From Niallia sp. XMNu-256 (lineage in GTDB: Bacteria > Bacillota > Bacilli > Bacillales > Cytobacillaceae): a DNA stretch of 64,000 bases. The notes beneath the pieces are model-generated. The model searched no databases. It was not told the DNA's origin and saw nothing but the letters and a program-made list of their open reading frames with translations. Shown one piece after another: positions 25,849-35,190 of the stretch. Positions within the stretch are counted from its first letter, which is position 1, and every line of letters begins with the position of its first letter. Location of the stretch: assembly GCF_036670015.1 (NCBI RefSeq), contig NZ_CP137636.1:2272501-2336500 (forward strand), read 5' to 3'. A program made the position numbers and the translations under genes.

Positions 25849-26715
25849 TTGATTCAAATCATTGGTATGACTAGTTTTCCTCAAGACTTGTTGCCAACTG
25901 GTAGTGTAGAACATGCTATATTCCAAAAAATGCAGAATGATCCCAATTATTATTACTATCATTCCCTTAATGAATTGATCTTTGAACTAACATTACGGAA
26001 AAATATCATTTCGAGTGCCATTTCGATGAATTATAGTGGTGTATCATTTGAAGTATTTTCTACGTCGCGCTGTAATCCACAATATTGGAGTTTGACGAGC
26101 ACAGGTGGTTTTTTACTTAAACCAGGGATCCCCCCTTCTGATGCCATTGAAGATATTTTTAAAAATGGCTTTCTTTACGGATTTGAATGCGCAACAGCCA
26201 TTATGATCATTTTTTATCATGCTGTCCTAAAAAGCATCGATAAATTTCTTTTCAACCAATTGTTTCATAATCTTTATCTATATAGTTGGCATGCGGACAC
26301 AGACTTAGGAATCCATTCTAAAAATATGGATCATATTTTACCAGGTGACGTTATTTATTTTAATAATCCTGATTTTGATCCGAACGTTTCTTGGTTAAGA
26401 GGAGAAAATGCAGTTGTACTTGGTGATGGCAAGTATTTCGCACATGGAGTTGGCATTCAAAGTGCAGAAGAAATAATTAATTTTCTTAATTCAAACCGTA
26501 TACCAGGAAGTACACGATCGGCTTATCGAACCAATTACGTGACAAGGCCATCATTTAAATATTTAGCACAATTCATGCAACCATTGCGGGAAATTTCACA
26601 AAATACGTTTCAATATGCTATTATCCACCATAATCAAGCTTCAATTCCTTGTAATCAATATGAAGCTCTTTTATATCGATATTATCAGCCCACACACCCG
26701 CTTCGGATAAGGTGA
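25849..26715 (+). CDS. tgl: Protein-glutamine gamma-glutamyltransferase (spore coat transglutaminase)
   Basis: A 288-residue transglutaminase that cross-links spore-coat proteins through Gln-Lys bonds. The catalytic residues of Bacillus Tgl are all present: Cys114 in YGFECATAI, Glu186 in WLRGEN and His199 in YFAHGVG. DVIYFNNPDFDP also matches. B. subtilis Tgl is about 245 residues; this one has a C-terminal extension of some 45 residues that I do not recognise. Its last codons and TGA stop coincide with the left edge of intergenic repeat copy B, so the original 3' end may have been altered by it. The start is TTG with AAGGAGGG. Confidence 0.92.
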   Translation: MIQIIGMTSFPQDLLPTGSVEHAIFQKMQNDPNYYYYHSLNELIFELTLRKNIISSAISMNYSGVSFEVFSTSRCNPQYWSLTSTGGFLLKPGIPPSDAIEDIFKNGFLYGFECATAIMIIFYHAVLKSIDKFLFNQLFHNLYLYSWHADTDLGIHSKNMDHILPGDVIYFNNPDFDPNVSWLRGENAVVLGDGKYFAHGVGIQSAEEIINFLNSNRIPGSTRSAYRTNYVTRPSFKYLAQFMQPLREISQNTFQYAIIHHNQASIPCNQYEALLYRYYQPTHPLRIR

Positions 26716-26814
26716 AGTTTCCATCAATGGGGGTTCTTTCATCCCCCACTTATCTTCCTTTATTTTACTAATAACCTCAAGTTGGGGGTGTTAATGCCGG
26801 TTAAGCCTGTAAAA
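26709..26814 (+). repeat. Structured intergenic repeat, copy B (internally deleted)
   Basis: Left end GGATAAGGTGAAGTTTCCAT, right end GCCGGTTAAGCCTGTAAAAT. The first CATCCCCCACT runs straight into TATCTTCCTTTATTTTACT of the 3' domain, so the region between the two CCCCCACT segments of copy A is missing. This fits a deletion between short direct repeats. It overlaps the tgl stop codon. Confidence 0.75.
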
Positions 26815-26821
26815 TCAAATG

Positions 26822-26863
26822 AGCTGCTAACTCCATTAGTAAGATGGAGAAAAGCAGCTTTTT
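26822..26863 (+). terminator. Terminator downstream of tgl/repeat B
   Basis: AGCTGCT and AGCAGCT with inner CCAT/ATGG pairing, followed by TTTTT. Confidence 0.75.
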
Positions 26864-26953
26864 ATATTTATTCTAATAAGTCCTTTACACAGGAAAATTT
26901 ACCTGTCATTAGGTGATCGTTTTCAACCATTCTAATTAATGGAGGTGAAAACA

Positions 26954-27112
26954 ATGGCACTTAAAAATCCTATTGGACGTCCTGTTGAATTTACGGGAAA
27001 AGTATTGGATCAACGAAATGACCTGACAGGTCCTGATGCAGGGAAAGCCACCTATCCTGAATTACCTAAAAATGTTTCGATTCAGCAACAAAGGGGTAAA
27101 GATAAATCGTAG
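26954..27112 (+). CDS. Small hypothetical protein (52 aa)
   Basis: An ATG at 26954 preceded by GGAGGTG opens a 52-codon frame, MALKNPIGRPVEFTGKVLDQ ... RGKDKS. It is hydrophilic, Pro/Gly/Lys-rich and lacks cysteine and membrane segments. No family was recognised; the composition would suit a small spore-associated protein but that is a guess. It lies 29 bases before the HMA-like gene, so the two may be co-transcribed. Confidence 0.65.
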   Translation: MALKNPIGRPVEFTGKVLDQRNDLTGPDAGKATYPELPKNVSIQQQRGKDKS

Positions 27113-27141
27113 TAGACATAGCAAAGGAGCTTTTTACACTT

Positions 27142-27354
27142 ATGACAGAAGAAACCATTTTTATTAATGAAGCCACATCGGGTGAAACGATCCAACAAAT
27201 TGAACAGTTCCTCCATGAATTAAATGGTGTGGAAAGAGTCTTAATTGACACGGCTGATGGAGAAGTAAAAATACAGTATGATGAAAAGAAGATATCGAAG
27301 GAACGCATTATTTCTACCTTAACACAACATAATTTCACGATTAATTTACAGTAA
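27142..27354 (+). CDS. HMA-fold protein lacking the metal-binding cysteines
   Basis: A 70-residue protein with the beta-alpha-beta-beta-alpha-beta layout of heavy-metal-associated domains: ETIFINEATSGETIQQIEQF, then GVERVLIDTADGEVKIQYDE and ISKERIISTLTQHNF. The MxCxxC loop of copper chaperones is replaced by NEATSGET, so it probably does not bind copper. AAAGGAG precedes the ATG at slightly long spacing. Its partner is perhaps the 52-residue protein just upstream. Confidence 0.65.
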   Translation: MTEETIFINEATSGETIQQIEQFLHELNGVERVLIDTADGEVKIQYDEKKISKERIISTLTQHNFTINLQ

Positions 27355-27368
27355 CAAAGTCAAATGAA

Positions 27369-27389
27369 GCGGATCAATTGTTGATCCGC
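27369..27389. terminator. Convergent terminator
   Basis: GCGGATCAA and TTGATCCGC form a perfect 9-bp stem with a three-base loop between convergent genes. Confidence 0.7.
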
Positions 27390-27398
27390 ACTTATTAT

Positions 27399-27845
27399 TT
27401 ATAGACCTAGCTGTTTAATTTCGTCAACAATCGTTGTGATCTCTTCTAGTGTCTGAAATAATTCTGCATCTTCTAGAATGCTTGGGTCAAATTTCCCTTC
27501 CTCGATATGAGTTAAATATAGGTCAATACCTTCTTCAGCTTGTTGACTATAATCTAGTATTTGTTGATGAAGATCCGCTGTAATTTCTGGTGCTTGAACC
27601 TCACTAAAAGATTGAATTTCATTCTTCATATCAATAAGCTTTGACTCTAATTCAGTCAAAGTCTGTGGATCATTAACAGCTTCTGATGCAATAGCAGGTA
27701 CTTCATTTACAAAGTCATTAACCTCATTTAAATAGCTTGTTGCCTCATTTACATAACTTACTGTGTTATTCGCTTCTTCGACAAAAGAACATCCACCAAG
27801 AACCAATCCAACGGTGATCAATATCCCGATCCATAATTTTCTCAT
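27399..27845 (-). CDS. DUF6376 family lipoprotein
   Basis: A 148-residue lipoprotein. Residues 1-18 are a signal peptide ending in the lipobox VLGGC, with Cys19 as the lipidated residue. The mature part is acidic and helical, with the repeated pattern YVNEATSYLNEVNDFVNEV, as in DUF6376 proteins of Bacillus. It is anchored on the outer face of the membrane. ATG with GGAGGAA. Function unknown. Confidence 0.8.
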   Translation of the reverse strand: MRKLWIGILITVGLVLGGCSFVEEANNTVSYVNEATSYLNEVNDFVNEVPAIASEAVNDPQTLTELESKLIDMKNEIQSFSEVQAPEITADLHQQILDYSQQAEEGIDLYLTHIEEGKFDPSILEDAELFQTLEEITTIVDEIKQLGL

Positions 27846-28045
27846 TTATAAAGTTCCTCCAATCTTCCATTCAACAATGCTATCTATCTTTACGATTATT
27901 GGAATAAGAAGTTTCATTTATTTTTTCAATATAACTTCAAACATTGTCCGATATTTTCATTGCTAATCGGAACATTTGAACGTATATTTGAATTGAATTG
28001 AAATTACATAGATAGGTGTCAACCTAGATTCAGAAACAGGTTGGA

Positions 28046-29086
28046 ATGGAGGATTTAGAGATAGTGAAGTTAGGTCCGCGCGTGATAAAGACTGGAATTG
28101 CCGTTGCCTTGGCATTATATATTTGTTCAGTACTCAATTTGGATCAAGCGGTGTTTGCAGGGATTGCTGCAATTCACACCATACAACCGTCCATTTATCG
28201 AACATGGAAACAGGGAAGAAATCAAGTGCTAGCCAATATAATGGGTGGAATCATTGCCCTTTTAGGTGTCTATTTTCTAGGGAATGACCCATTCTCAATT
28301 GGACTCGTCATGATTATTGTAATTGCAATTAGTTTAAAAATTAAAATGGCCGAAACCATTGCCCTTACTTTAGTCACCGTTCTTGCGATTATGAGCGCGC
28401 CTGGAAACGAGGATATCAGTTATGCTATTCACCGTTTCATTGTGACCTTTATTGGGTTAATTTCTGCCTTATTAGTTAATACGTTGATTTCGCCACCAAA
28501 CTATAAGAAAACTTATATCGCAAAGGTCCACAGTGTTTTTCAAAACATGTCCATACTTATGAGAACTGCAATTTCAGATGAGATGACAGAGAAGTTTTTT
28601 CAAGAACAAATGAGTCAATTAGAAGATCACCTTTTACAATTAGAGGAACAATACAAACTTTTTAGTGAAGAACGGGGAAAAATAGGGAAATTGAATCATT
28701 TAGACTTGCGAGAAATCGTTGTTTTTAAACAAATGTTTAAATCACTCCAACAAGGCTTCATCGTATTAGAAGATATTGACTCTTTTTATTTTCGGTGTCA
28801 ACCTACACCCGAAGATGATCAGTTGTTTGACCAAAAACTTGAGCAGCTTAGTAAGTATCATGAACTCTTTTTAATGAAATTTGATGGAAATATCAAAGAG
28901 AATGAACCACATTTTCATGAAGACTTTATGAATGAAGCTGAAATTTTTCTTGAAAATGTGATGACAGCTTACAGCCGGGATAAAAAACCTCAACTTACCG
29001 TCATCGGTTCTTCTATCTATAACTATGCTTATCAAATTGACCGCTTAAATACAGTTGTGGAACAATATATGAAAAAAGGTCAGTAG
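28046..29086 (+). CDS. Aromatic acid exporter (FUSC/ArAE) family membrane protein
   Basis: A 346-residue protein. The first 150 residues hold about five hydrophobic segments beginning KLGPRVIKTGIAVALALYIC, then GIAAIHTIQPSIYRTWKQG, the pattern of FUSC/YqjA-like proteins. The C-terminal half is a soluble helical domain with coiled-coil character. The listed ATG has a poor ribosome binding site; the GTG at 28064, with GGAGG 11 bases upstream, would start MKLGPRVIKT and is equally possible. Substrates such as aromatic acids are only inferred from the family. Confidence 0.8.
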   Translation: MEDLEIVKLGPRVIKTGIAVALALYICSVLNLDQAVFAGIAAIHTIQPSIYRTWKQGRNQVLANIMGGIIALLGVYFLGNDPFSIGLVMIIVIAISLKIKMAETIALTLVTVLAIMSAPGNEDISYAIHRFIVTFIGLISALLVNTLISPPNYKKTYIAKVHSVFQNMSILMRTAISDEMTEKFFQEQMSQLEDHLLQLEEQYKLFSEERGKIGKLNHLDLREIVVFKQMFKSLQQGFIVLEDIDSFYFRCQPTPEDDQLFDQKLEQLSKYHELFLMKFDGNIKENEPHFHEDFMNEAEIFLENVMTAYSRDKKPQLTVIGSSIYNYAYQIDRLNTVVEQYMKKGQ

Positions 29087-29104
29087 CCTTCTAGCTTTTT
29101 TACA

Positions 29105-29146
29105 AGGCGGCTTTTTCGTTTGTATGGTCTACGAAAAATGCCGCCT
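29105..29146. terminator. Convergent terminator
   Basis: AGGCGGC and GCCGCCT with additional TTTTTCGT/ACGAAAAA pairing form a stem of about 15 bp between the converging FUSC and selO genes. Confidence 0.8.
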
Positions 29147-29152
29147 AAGTTA

Positions 29153-30616
29153 TCATGTTCCACAAAAGGTTCGATAAGGTTGGTCAGTTGATGCAGGAAA
29201 TTCACAATACTCTTCTTGTTGTTTGCTGTATGCATATGGATCTGCGAGTGCGTCTAGAAGTTTCTCCATGACACTTAAATCTTCTTCTTCAACAGCAGCA
29301 TTAAGCGCTTCTTCAACTCGATGATTACGTGGAATAACAGCGGGATTGCTCTTTCTCATCAATCTAATCGCCGTTTCCTTCTCTTGCTGACTGTTCAACC
29401 GGTGCTGCCAACGTTGATACCATAGTTGAAAGCCTTCTTTCTCAAATAGCTTTTCCCCGTCTAACTTATCCAATGTCAACGCACGGAATGTGTTCGTATA
29501 ATCTGCGCGATATTCTTGCATAAGTTGTAAGAGATCTTTAATTAATTCCTCGTCCTCCTGGCCTTCATCCATTAAGCCAAGTTTGGCCCTCATCCCATCT
29601 AGCCAATATTTACCAAATAGCTCTGAAAACTTAGAAATTTCCTTTTCAGCCAATTCAACAGCTTGTTCTTGATTATCATCTAATAATGGCAATAAAGCCT
29701 CAGCAAAACGAGCAAGATTCCACGCACCGATATAAGGTTGATTCCCGTAAGCGTAGCGGCCCTCTCGATCAATGGAGCTAAATACAGTTGCAGGATCATA
29801 AGTATCCATAAAAGCACACGGGCCGTAATCAATGGTTTCTCCGCTTATCGTTACATTATCGGTATTCATCACCCCGTGGATAAAACCAACCAATTGCCAT
29901 TTTGAAATAAGAAATGCTTGACGATTTATCACTTCGCGTAAGAAATTTAAATAGCGCTCCTCACTCTGTTCTAGATCAGGAAAATGCCTATTAATTGTAT
30001 AATCAGCCAGCGTTTTTAGGTTTTCCTTATCTCCCCAGTTGGCAGCATATTGAAATGTGCCAACACGTATATGACTTGAGGCAATACGTGTCAAAATAGC
30101 ACCAGGCAAAACAGTTTCACGATGAATCGGCTCACCTGTTGTCACAACTGCTAAACTTCGAGTCGTTGGGATTCCTAGATTATGCATTGCTTCACTGATA
30201 ATATATTCACGAAGCATAGGTCCCAGTGCTGCACGTCCATCGCCTCCTCGAGAATATGGGGTTCGACCTGAGCCTTTAAGCTGAATATCGAAACGCTCTT
30301 CATCAGGTGTAACATGTTCCCCGAGCAGGATTGCGCGACCATCTCCTAGCCTTGCAAAATGCCCGAATTGATGCCCAGCATATGCTTGTGCGATAGGGAT
30401 CGCTCCTTCAGGAGTTTGGTTTCCAGCAAATACGGCTGCAGCCTCTTTTCTGTGTTCTATAATATTCAATCCAAGTTGCTTAGCTAAAACTTCATTAAAA
30501 ATTACAATCTCCGGTTCTTCGACAGGATCGGGGTTTTGTTTGCTATAAAAGAGGGTAGGTAGCTTAACATAACTATTACTGAAATTCCAACCTAGAGATA
30601 TTTGATCGTTTTTCAT
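29153..30616 (-). CDS. selO: Protein adenylyltransferase SelO (YdiU/UPF0061)
   Basis: A 487-residue pseudokinase-fold enzyme that transfers AMP to hydroxyl side chains of proteins. The family core is intact: [20 protein letters not shown] at about 77-96, [19 protein letters not shown] near 113-131, [19 protein letters not shown] and [12 protein letters not shown], with the catalytic-loop Asp and Asn. DYGPCAFMD supplies the metal-binding Asp. In many organisms SelO ends in a selenocysteine or cysteine; this one ends [12 protein letters not shown], with Cys near the end. ATG with AAGGAG. The name does not imply Sec use here. Confidence 0.95.
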   Translation of the reverse strand: MKNDQISLGWNFSNSYVKLPTLFYSKQNPDPVEEPEIVIFNEVLAKQLGLNIIEHRKEAAAVFAGNQTPEGAIPIAQAYAGHQFGHFARLGDGRAILLGEHVTPDEERFDIQLKGSGRTPYSRGGDGRAALGPMLREYIISEAMHNLGIPTTRSLAVVTTGEPIHRETVLPGAILTRIASSHIRVGTFQYAANWGDKENLKTLADYTINRHFPDLEQSEERYLNFLREVINRQAFLISKWQLVGFIHGVMNTDNVTISGETIDYGPCAFMDTYDPATVFSSIDREGRYAYGNQPYIGAWNLARFAEALLPLLDDNQEQAVELAEKEISKFSELFGKYWLDGMRAKLGLMDEGQEDEELIKDLLQLMQEYRADYTNTFRALTLDKLDGEKLFEKEGFQLWYQRWQHRLNSQQEKETAIRLMRKSNPAVIPRNHRVEEALNAAVEEEDLSVMEKLLDALADPYAYSKQQEEYCEFPASTDQPYRTFCGT

Positions 30617-30843
30617 TGGGTCTCCTTTTTTAAAATTATAGATATTACAATGATATTGTCCACTTTTGATAGGAGGTTATGCAAGTAATAAGGCTGATAA
30701 TGTGTGGTTAAAATTTCTAAGTAACACTTTTAAAAAAACATCAATAGTAAGCTCTTCTCTACTAAATGGATAATCAGATAAATATCCAATCATAATAAAG
30801 AGAGCGAAACATAGAAAAGCATAATTGGATTGGAGTTTGAATC

Positions 30844-32361
30844 ATGAAGAAAATGTCTAATGTTTTTAATATTTCAGCTGGTATTTTAGCTTTATTAGTA
30901 ATCATAGGAATTCTATTACCAAGGACGCTTGAAGCCGTCACAGCCAATGTTCAAGCATTTATTTCTAACGCTTTCGGTTGGTATTATTTAATCGTAGTCA
31001 CAATTTTTCTGATCATCTGCTTGTATTTATTAATTTCTCCAGTTGGTAGATTAAAATTGGGCAAGCAAGATGATCAACCAGAGTTCTCTAGACCAACCTG
31101 GATTGCAATGTTGTTTAGCGCTGGAATGGGAATCGGTCTTGTGTTCTATGGATCTGCTGAACCGATTAGCCATTATGCTATAAGTTCACCAACAGGGATC
31201 ACGGGTACCCCGCAAGCTGTTAAAGATTCTTTACGTTTTACATTCTTTCATTGGGGATTACATGCATGGGCCATTTATGGCATTGTAGCCTTGATTTTAG
31301 CTTACTTTAGTTTTCGAAAAGATTTACCAGTTACGATTAGTGCCACACTAAAGCCTATTCTAGGTGATCGTGTAAACGGAAAGCTTGGGAAAACGATTGA
31401 TATTTTAGCAATTTTATCGACAGTTTTTGGAGTTGCGACGACACTTGGATTTGGTGCAGCCCAGATAAATGGCGGACTTTCTTATCTATATAACGTTCCT
31501 TCTAGTTTTTGGATCCAATTACTTATCATTATTGTTTTCACCGTTTTATTTATTGGGTCAGCATTATCTGGGGTTGGAAAAGGCATTAAAATATTAAGTA
31601 ATGTCAATATGTTACTTGCCTTCATACTATTGGTTTTGTTGTTTAGCTTAGGGCCTACGATGTTCATTTTAAATATATTTACAGATACGATCGGTGGATA
31701 TTTCCAAAATTTACCAAATATGAGTTTTCGCATCGCCCCATTAAATGCAGAAAATCGATTATGGATTAACGCATGGACAATCTTTTATTGGGCATGGTGG
31801 ATTGCTTGGTCTCCATTTGTTGGCATTTTTATTGCAAGAATCTCAAAAGGAAGAACAATAAAAGAGTTTGTTTTTAATGTTTTGCTCATTCCTTCGGTTG
31901 TTGGATTTTTCTGGTTCTCTACTTTTGGGGGTACGGCAATTTCATTAGAGGCACGTGGGATTGCTAATATTTCAGAACTTGCTACAGAAGAATCTTTATT
32001 TGGAGTTTTCGCGAATTTTCCACTTGGCACAGTTATGTCCATCCTTGCGCTTATTTTAATTGCGGTATTTTTTGTCACATCCGCGGATTCTGGAACTTAT
32101 GTTTTAGCAATGATGTCTAAGCATGGAGATCCCAATCCACCTAACCGTTTAAAAGTTATTTGGGGAGTTCTATTAGCGTTAATCGCGATCGCACTTTTAT
32201 ATTCAGGTGGACTTTTAGCGCTTCAAAACACAATGATTATTGCTGCCTTGCCTTTTTCAATTATTATGATCCTCATGACAGCTAGTTTACTGAAATCAAT
32301 TAATGAGGAAGCAAAAGAATCAAATAAGCACATTGTTCCGAAACCATCAAAATCAAAATAA
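30844..32361 (+). CDS. BCCT family transporter
   Basis: A 505-residue polytopic transporter of the betaine/carnitine/choline family with about twelve membrane segments. Hallmarks are LFSAGMGIGLVFYGSAEPIS near 90-109, FFHWGLHAWAIYG near 135-147 and the aromatic substrate box FYWAWWIAWSPFVGIFIARI around 318-337. It resembles OpuD, the glycine betaine importer of B. subtilis, which uses the sodium gradient. ATG with TTGGAG. Osmotic control is likely but not visible in the upstream sequence. Confidence 0.92.
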   Translation: MKKMSNVFNISAGILALLVIIGILLPRTLEAVTANVQAFISNAFGWYYLIVVTIFLIICLYLLISPVGRLKLGKQDDQPEFSRPTWIAMLFSAGMGIGLVFYGSAEPISHYAISSPTGITGTPQAVKDSLRFTFFHWGLHAWAIYGIVALILAYFSFRKDLPVTISATLKPILGDRVNGKLGKTIDILAILSTVFGVATTLGFGAAQINGGLSYLYNVPSSFWIQLLIIIVFTVLFIGSALSGVGKGIKILSNVNMLLAFILLVLLFSLGPTMFILNIFTDTIGGYFQNLPNMSFRIAPLNAENRLWINAWTIFYWAWWIAWSPFVGIFIARISKGRTIKEFVFNVLLIPSVVGFFWFSTFGGTAISLEARGIANISELATEESLFGVFANFPLGTVMSILALILIAVFFVTSADSGTYVLAMMSKHGDPNPPNRLKVIWGVLLALIAIALLYSGGLLALQNTMIIAALPFSIIMILMTASLLKSINEEAKESNKHIVPKPSKSK

Positions 32362-32370
32362 ACCCTTAAA

Positions 32371-32428
32371 AGAGATCGTCAGACAACTTTTCTTAAACAA
32401 AAAGGGTGTCTTGTCAGGTCTCTTTTTT
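32371..32428 (+). terminator. Terminator of BCCT gene
   Basis: A long imperfect stem, AGAGATCGTCAGACAA with TTGTCAGGTCTCT, followed by TTTTTT. Confidence 0.75.
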
Positions 32429-32508
32429 AATTATTTGTGTCCTTTCTGCTTCTAATTCTTTAAAAACTACATATACATCTTTTAAAGTTCAAAGGAAGTG
32501 ACAATCCT

Positions 32509-32841
32509 ATGGAATTAAAAGCCTTTATGAATATGTATGAGAATTTTTTGCAAGAACTTAAAGAAAGCTGGCATGTGGAAGTAAAAGAAAAAAGGTTTGG
32601 TTATCAACTCACTTCCATTACAAATGACGAAAATATTGAAGTCCAATTCTTCTTTGAAATTAATCTTGATCAAGTTGCGAAGATATCAGAGACTACGAAC
32701 CAAAGTGTCTTAAAATATGGAGTGATCCGACAAAAAGGGACAGGGGATATTTTTGCTAAGGAAGTTCTCGATCGATTTCATTGTCATTTGGCCGAACATA
32801 AACCGAAGCATCGAACGAAATTAATTTATTATATTCCATAG
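32509..32841 (+). CDS. Hypothetical protein
   Basis: A 110-residue soluble protein, MELKAFMNMYENFL...KLIYYIP. The mix of helix and strand with a repeated Tyr/Phe pattern gives no family I can name. ATG at good spacing from AAGGAAGTG. Monocistronic, with a shared terminator at 32876-32900. Confidence 0.6.
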   Translation: MELKAFMNMYENFLQELKESWHVEVKEKRFGYQLTSITNDENIEVQFFFEINLDQVAKISETTNQSVLKYGVIRQKGTGDIFAKEVLDRFHCHLAEHKPKHRTKLIYYIP

Positions 32842-32875
32842 CATTCCGTTCATAACAGGAGGCTCAAATGCAATT

Positions 32876-32900
32876 GTAGTCCCCTTTTTTGGGGGACTAC
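32876..32900. terminator. Convergent terminator
   Basis: GTAGTCCCC and GGGGACTAC form a perfect 9-bp stem; the sirtuin stop codon lies inside it. T-runs occur on the minus side. Confidence 0.75.
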
Positions 32901-33667
32901 TTTAAATTTTTATCTATAATTCCAAGCGTTTTCCCGATTGATTCACCAATCACATATGTATGACTACCATTGTCATATGGGGTATCCCCTTTATTAACAA
33001 TAATCATAGGAACCCCTACTCTACGGTAGGTAGGAAAGTTTGAAAACGGTGTTACTTTTAGACTTGTCCCCAAAACTAAAATACAATCCGCTTGTTCGAT
33101 CTTTTCAATTATTGAATGAAAACCTAGTGGGGTGAACCACTCTCCAGCATCACCATATAAAACAACATCTGGTTTAATATATCGTTCTCGTGAATGGACC
33201 GTTTGGCAGTGATTACAAATATAGAAATCATCCATCTGATTTCTTCGTGCAATCATATCATTCGTTGTATAACGCTTGCCACAATTTAAACATTTTGCAG
33301 ATTCAACGGTACCATGAAACTCGATAACCTCTTTACTCCCTGCTTTTTGATGAAGACCGTCAATGTTTTGTGTAATAATACTTGAAACTTTTCCAATTTG
33401 TTCCCACTTTGCTAAAACTTCATGGCCTTGGTTCGGTTCAGCTTTTGGATGGTACAGATTTTCAATTGTAAATTGATAAAACTCTTTCGGATGCTGATAA
33501 AAATAATCAAGTGACAAAATATATTCAGGAGCTAATTGATAAAGACCTTGACTTGAACGAAAATCTTTAATCCCAGATTCTGTACTTATTCCTGCTCCAG
33601 TTAAAACAACAATATTTTTTGCCTCATTTATTATATTTGTGCATGTTTCGAGATTTGTATGGTTCAT
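32897..33667 (-). CDS. Sir2 family NAD-dependent protein deacylase
   Basis: A 256-residue sirtuin that removes acyl groups from lysines using NAD+. GAGISTESGI at 24-33, TQNIDGLH at 99-106 and the catalytic His118 in FHGTVE are present. A zinc module follows: Cys126, Cys129, Cys151 and Cys154. GTSLKVTPF and VNKGDTPYD close the Rossmann fold. I chose the ATG at 33665-33667 for the AAGGAG nine bases upstream. It is probably the orthologue of B. subtilis SrtN. Monocistronic. Confidence 0.94.
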   Translation of the reverse strand: MNHTNLETCTNIINEAKNIVVLTGAGISTESGIKDFRSSQGLYQLAPEYILSLDYFYQHPKEFYQFTIENLYHPKAEPNQGHEVLAKWEQIGKVSSIITQNIDGLHQKAGSKEVIEFHGTVESAKCLNCGKRYTTNDMIARRNQMDDFYICNHCQTVHSRERYIKPDVVLYGDAGEWFTPLGFHSIIEKIEQADCILVLGTSLKVTPFSNFPTYRRVGVPMIIVNKGDTPYDNGSHTYVIGESIGKTLGIIDKNLK

Positions 33668-33763
33668 TATTTTCAACTCCTTAGCTTCCATTATAACAGG
33701 AATAAGACTTTCTCTAAAATGATTCTCTTTTTAGCTTGACAGAAAAAGAAAGCAACGTGTTGA

Positions 33764-34642
33764 CTACGTTGTTTTTCCAACTTCATTCAGATAGGGATTG
33801 AGTTTTTTTATGATATTTTCAAGTTCTATTGATTGATTATAATACATTCTTTGTACGTTTTGATCTTTCGTTTGCAAAGCTAAGCGTTCAATACCTACTT
33901 GAACTTGTCTTAATTTTGCTGCGTAATTTGGCTTTTGTTTAGCCTGTTTTTCACTATTTTTATCATTAAATAAATCAACGTAAACATTGCCACTCGTATC
34001 TATCTGTGCCAAGAACACATCTTCAAATTTATTTGCACCTCGTTTTTTTATTTCCTGTAAAAGCCATTCCTTTGTATAACCTAAATAGTTTAAATGTTTT
34101 TCAATTAAGGCTCCATCGACAATAACGAGAGATGGGGCGTGGTCCTCTTCCACTTTGAGACCAATGTCTTTCGGTGTCAGTGGTTGATATTCCGGCTTTT
34201 TCATTACACTAATTTGACCATTTGTTTCCAGCATAGCTAATTCAACTTCTGAAATATTAAAGGCATCTTTTTCCCTTAATCCATTTAGTAAATCATTGAA
34301 TGTCATTTTGTGCTTAGCCAAGGTTTTCTCCATTATTTTCCCGTCTTTGATTAAAATCGAAGGACTACTTTCCACTAGTTCTCTAAACTTAAACGATTTA
34401 ATCGCACCAAAAGTAATGAGTAATGTTAGTAAAGTATATATAATTAATCCAATAAGAGGATCTATAAATTTCATAGAAGACTCTATTGCCATTGAAGAGG
34501 CCATATCCCCAATTCCAATCCCGACAACATAATCAAAGAATGTAAGTTGTGAAATTTGCTTTTTCCCCAGTATTCTTGCAAGCATTAATAAAATTAAAAA
34601 GGAAAAGACAGTTCGTATGGCTATTAATAGATATTCATTCAT
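33764..34642 (-). CDS. DUF421 (YetF-like) membrane protein
   Basis: A 292-residue protein. Three N-terminal membrane segments contain LLMLARILGKKQISQLTFFDY and GIGIGDMASSMA. A cytoplasmic or exposed DUF421 beta domain follows (FRELVESSPSILIKDGKIME, VMKKPEYQPLTPKDIG). A second YetF-type repeat fills the C-terminal region. The start with GGAGG at 34640-34642 is preferred over one two codons earlier. Homologues YetF, YkjA and YrbG of Bacillus spores and vegetative cells are implicated in membrane or lipid-related roles; function is not settled. Confidence 0.85.
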   Translation of the reverse strand: MNEYLLIAIRTVFSFLILLMLARILGKKQISQLTFFDYVVGIGIGDMASSMAIESSMKFIDPLIGLIIYTLLTLLITFGAIKSFKFRELVESSPSILIKDGKIMEKTLAKHKMTFNDLLNGLREKDAFNISEVELAMLETNGQISVMKKPEYQPLTPKDIGLKVEEDHAPSLVIVDGALIEKHLNYLGYTKEWLLQEIKKRGANKFEDVFLAQIDTSGNVYVDLFNDKNSEKQAKQKPNYAAKLRQVQVGIERLALQTKDQNVQRMYYNQSIELENIIKKLNPYLNEVGKTT

Positions 34643-34768
34643 AACAAACAACCTCCATAAATAAAAAATTCTACTTATATTTCTTCTATCATCCTTGGGG
34701 AAGATTTATATAGGGGCGATTTTCATATTTAATTACAATTAATTTAAAGATTGTTTAGTAAGGATATA

Positions 34769-34810
34769 AAAAACCCAAACCCTCCATGTAAAAGGACAGT
34801 CTGGGTTTTT
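34769..34810. terminator. Terminator of the SASP-like gene
   Basis: AAAAACCCA and TGGGTTTTT pair perfectly with T-runs on both strands. Confidence 0.7.
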
Positions 34811-34818
34811 TGAATTCA

Positions 34819-35190
34819 TTAGCTAATAGAGTTGCCGCCGTTTTGATTTTGAGCAGATTGTTGATTTTGACGTCTGACTTCCTCTGCATCTGTTCCAGCA
34901 AATCCTGGTTGGAAGATGGCATTTGGCCCCCCGAACGGTTCGTTGCCGACTCCATTTGAAGCTTGGAATCGTTGTTGTGTTTGGTTACTCATTTGTGGGT
35001 ATTGTTGGATTAACTGTTGAATCTGAAATAATTTTTGTGCCGCTATTTGTTCTAAATTCGCCAATTCTTGCTGCTCTTGTAGGCTCATTTCTTGTCCTTG
35101 CAGTCTTTTCGCATTTTGTGCCTCCTGCTGTTCAAGCTGTCTTGCAATCTGGCTGACTTGATTAAGAATTTCTTGGGCATTTTGGGTCAT
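34819..35190 (-). CDS. Gln-rich protein with gamma-type SASP-like C-terminus
   Basis: A 123-residue protein, more than 20% Gln. Residues 1-70 form a probable coiled coil (EILNQVSQIARQLEQQEAQN). The last 28 residues, FAGTDAEEVRRQNQQSAQNQ and a short tail, match one repeat unit of gamma-type small acid-soluble spore proteins (FASETDAQQVRKQNQQSA in SspE). Gamma-SASPs are amino acid stores degraded by Gpr in germination. Here one unit is joined to an unrelated helical domain. ATG with AAGGAGC. Spore expression is inferred. Confidence 0.7.
   Translation of the reverse strand: MTQNAQEILNQVSQIARQLEQQEAQNAKRLQGQEMSLQEQQELANLEQIAAQKLFQIQQLIQQYPQMSNQTQQRFQASNGVGNEPFGGPNAIFQPGFAGTDAEEVRRQNQQSAQNQNGGNSIS

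Noticed and set aside
29153-30616. Selenocysteine in SelO
   Set aside because: The C-terminal residue near the end is an ordinary Cys codon and the gene has no in-frame TGA.
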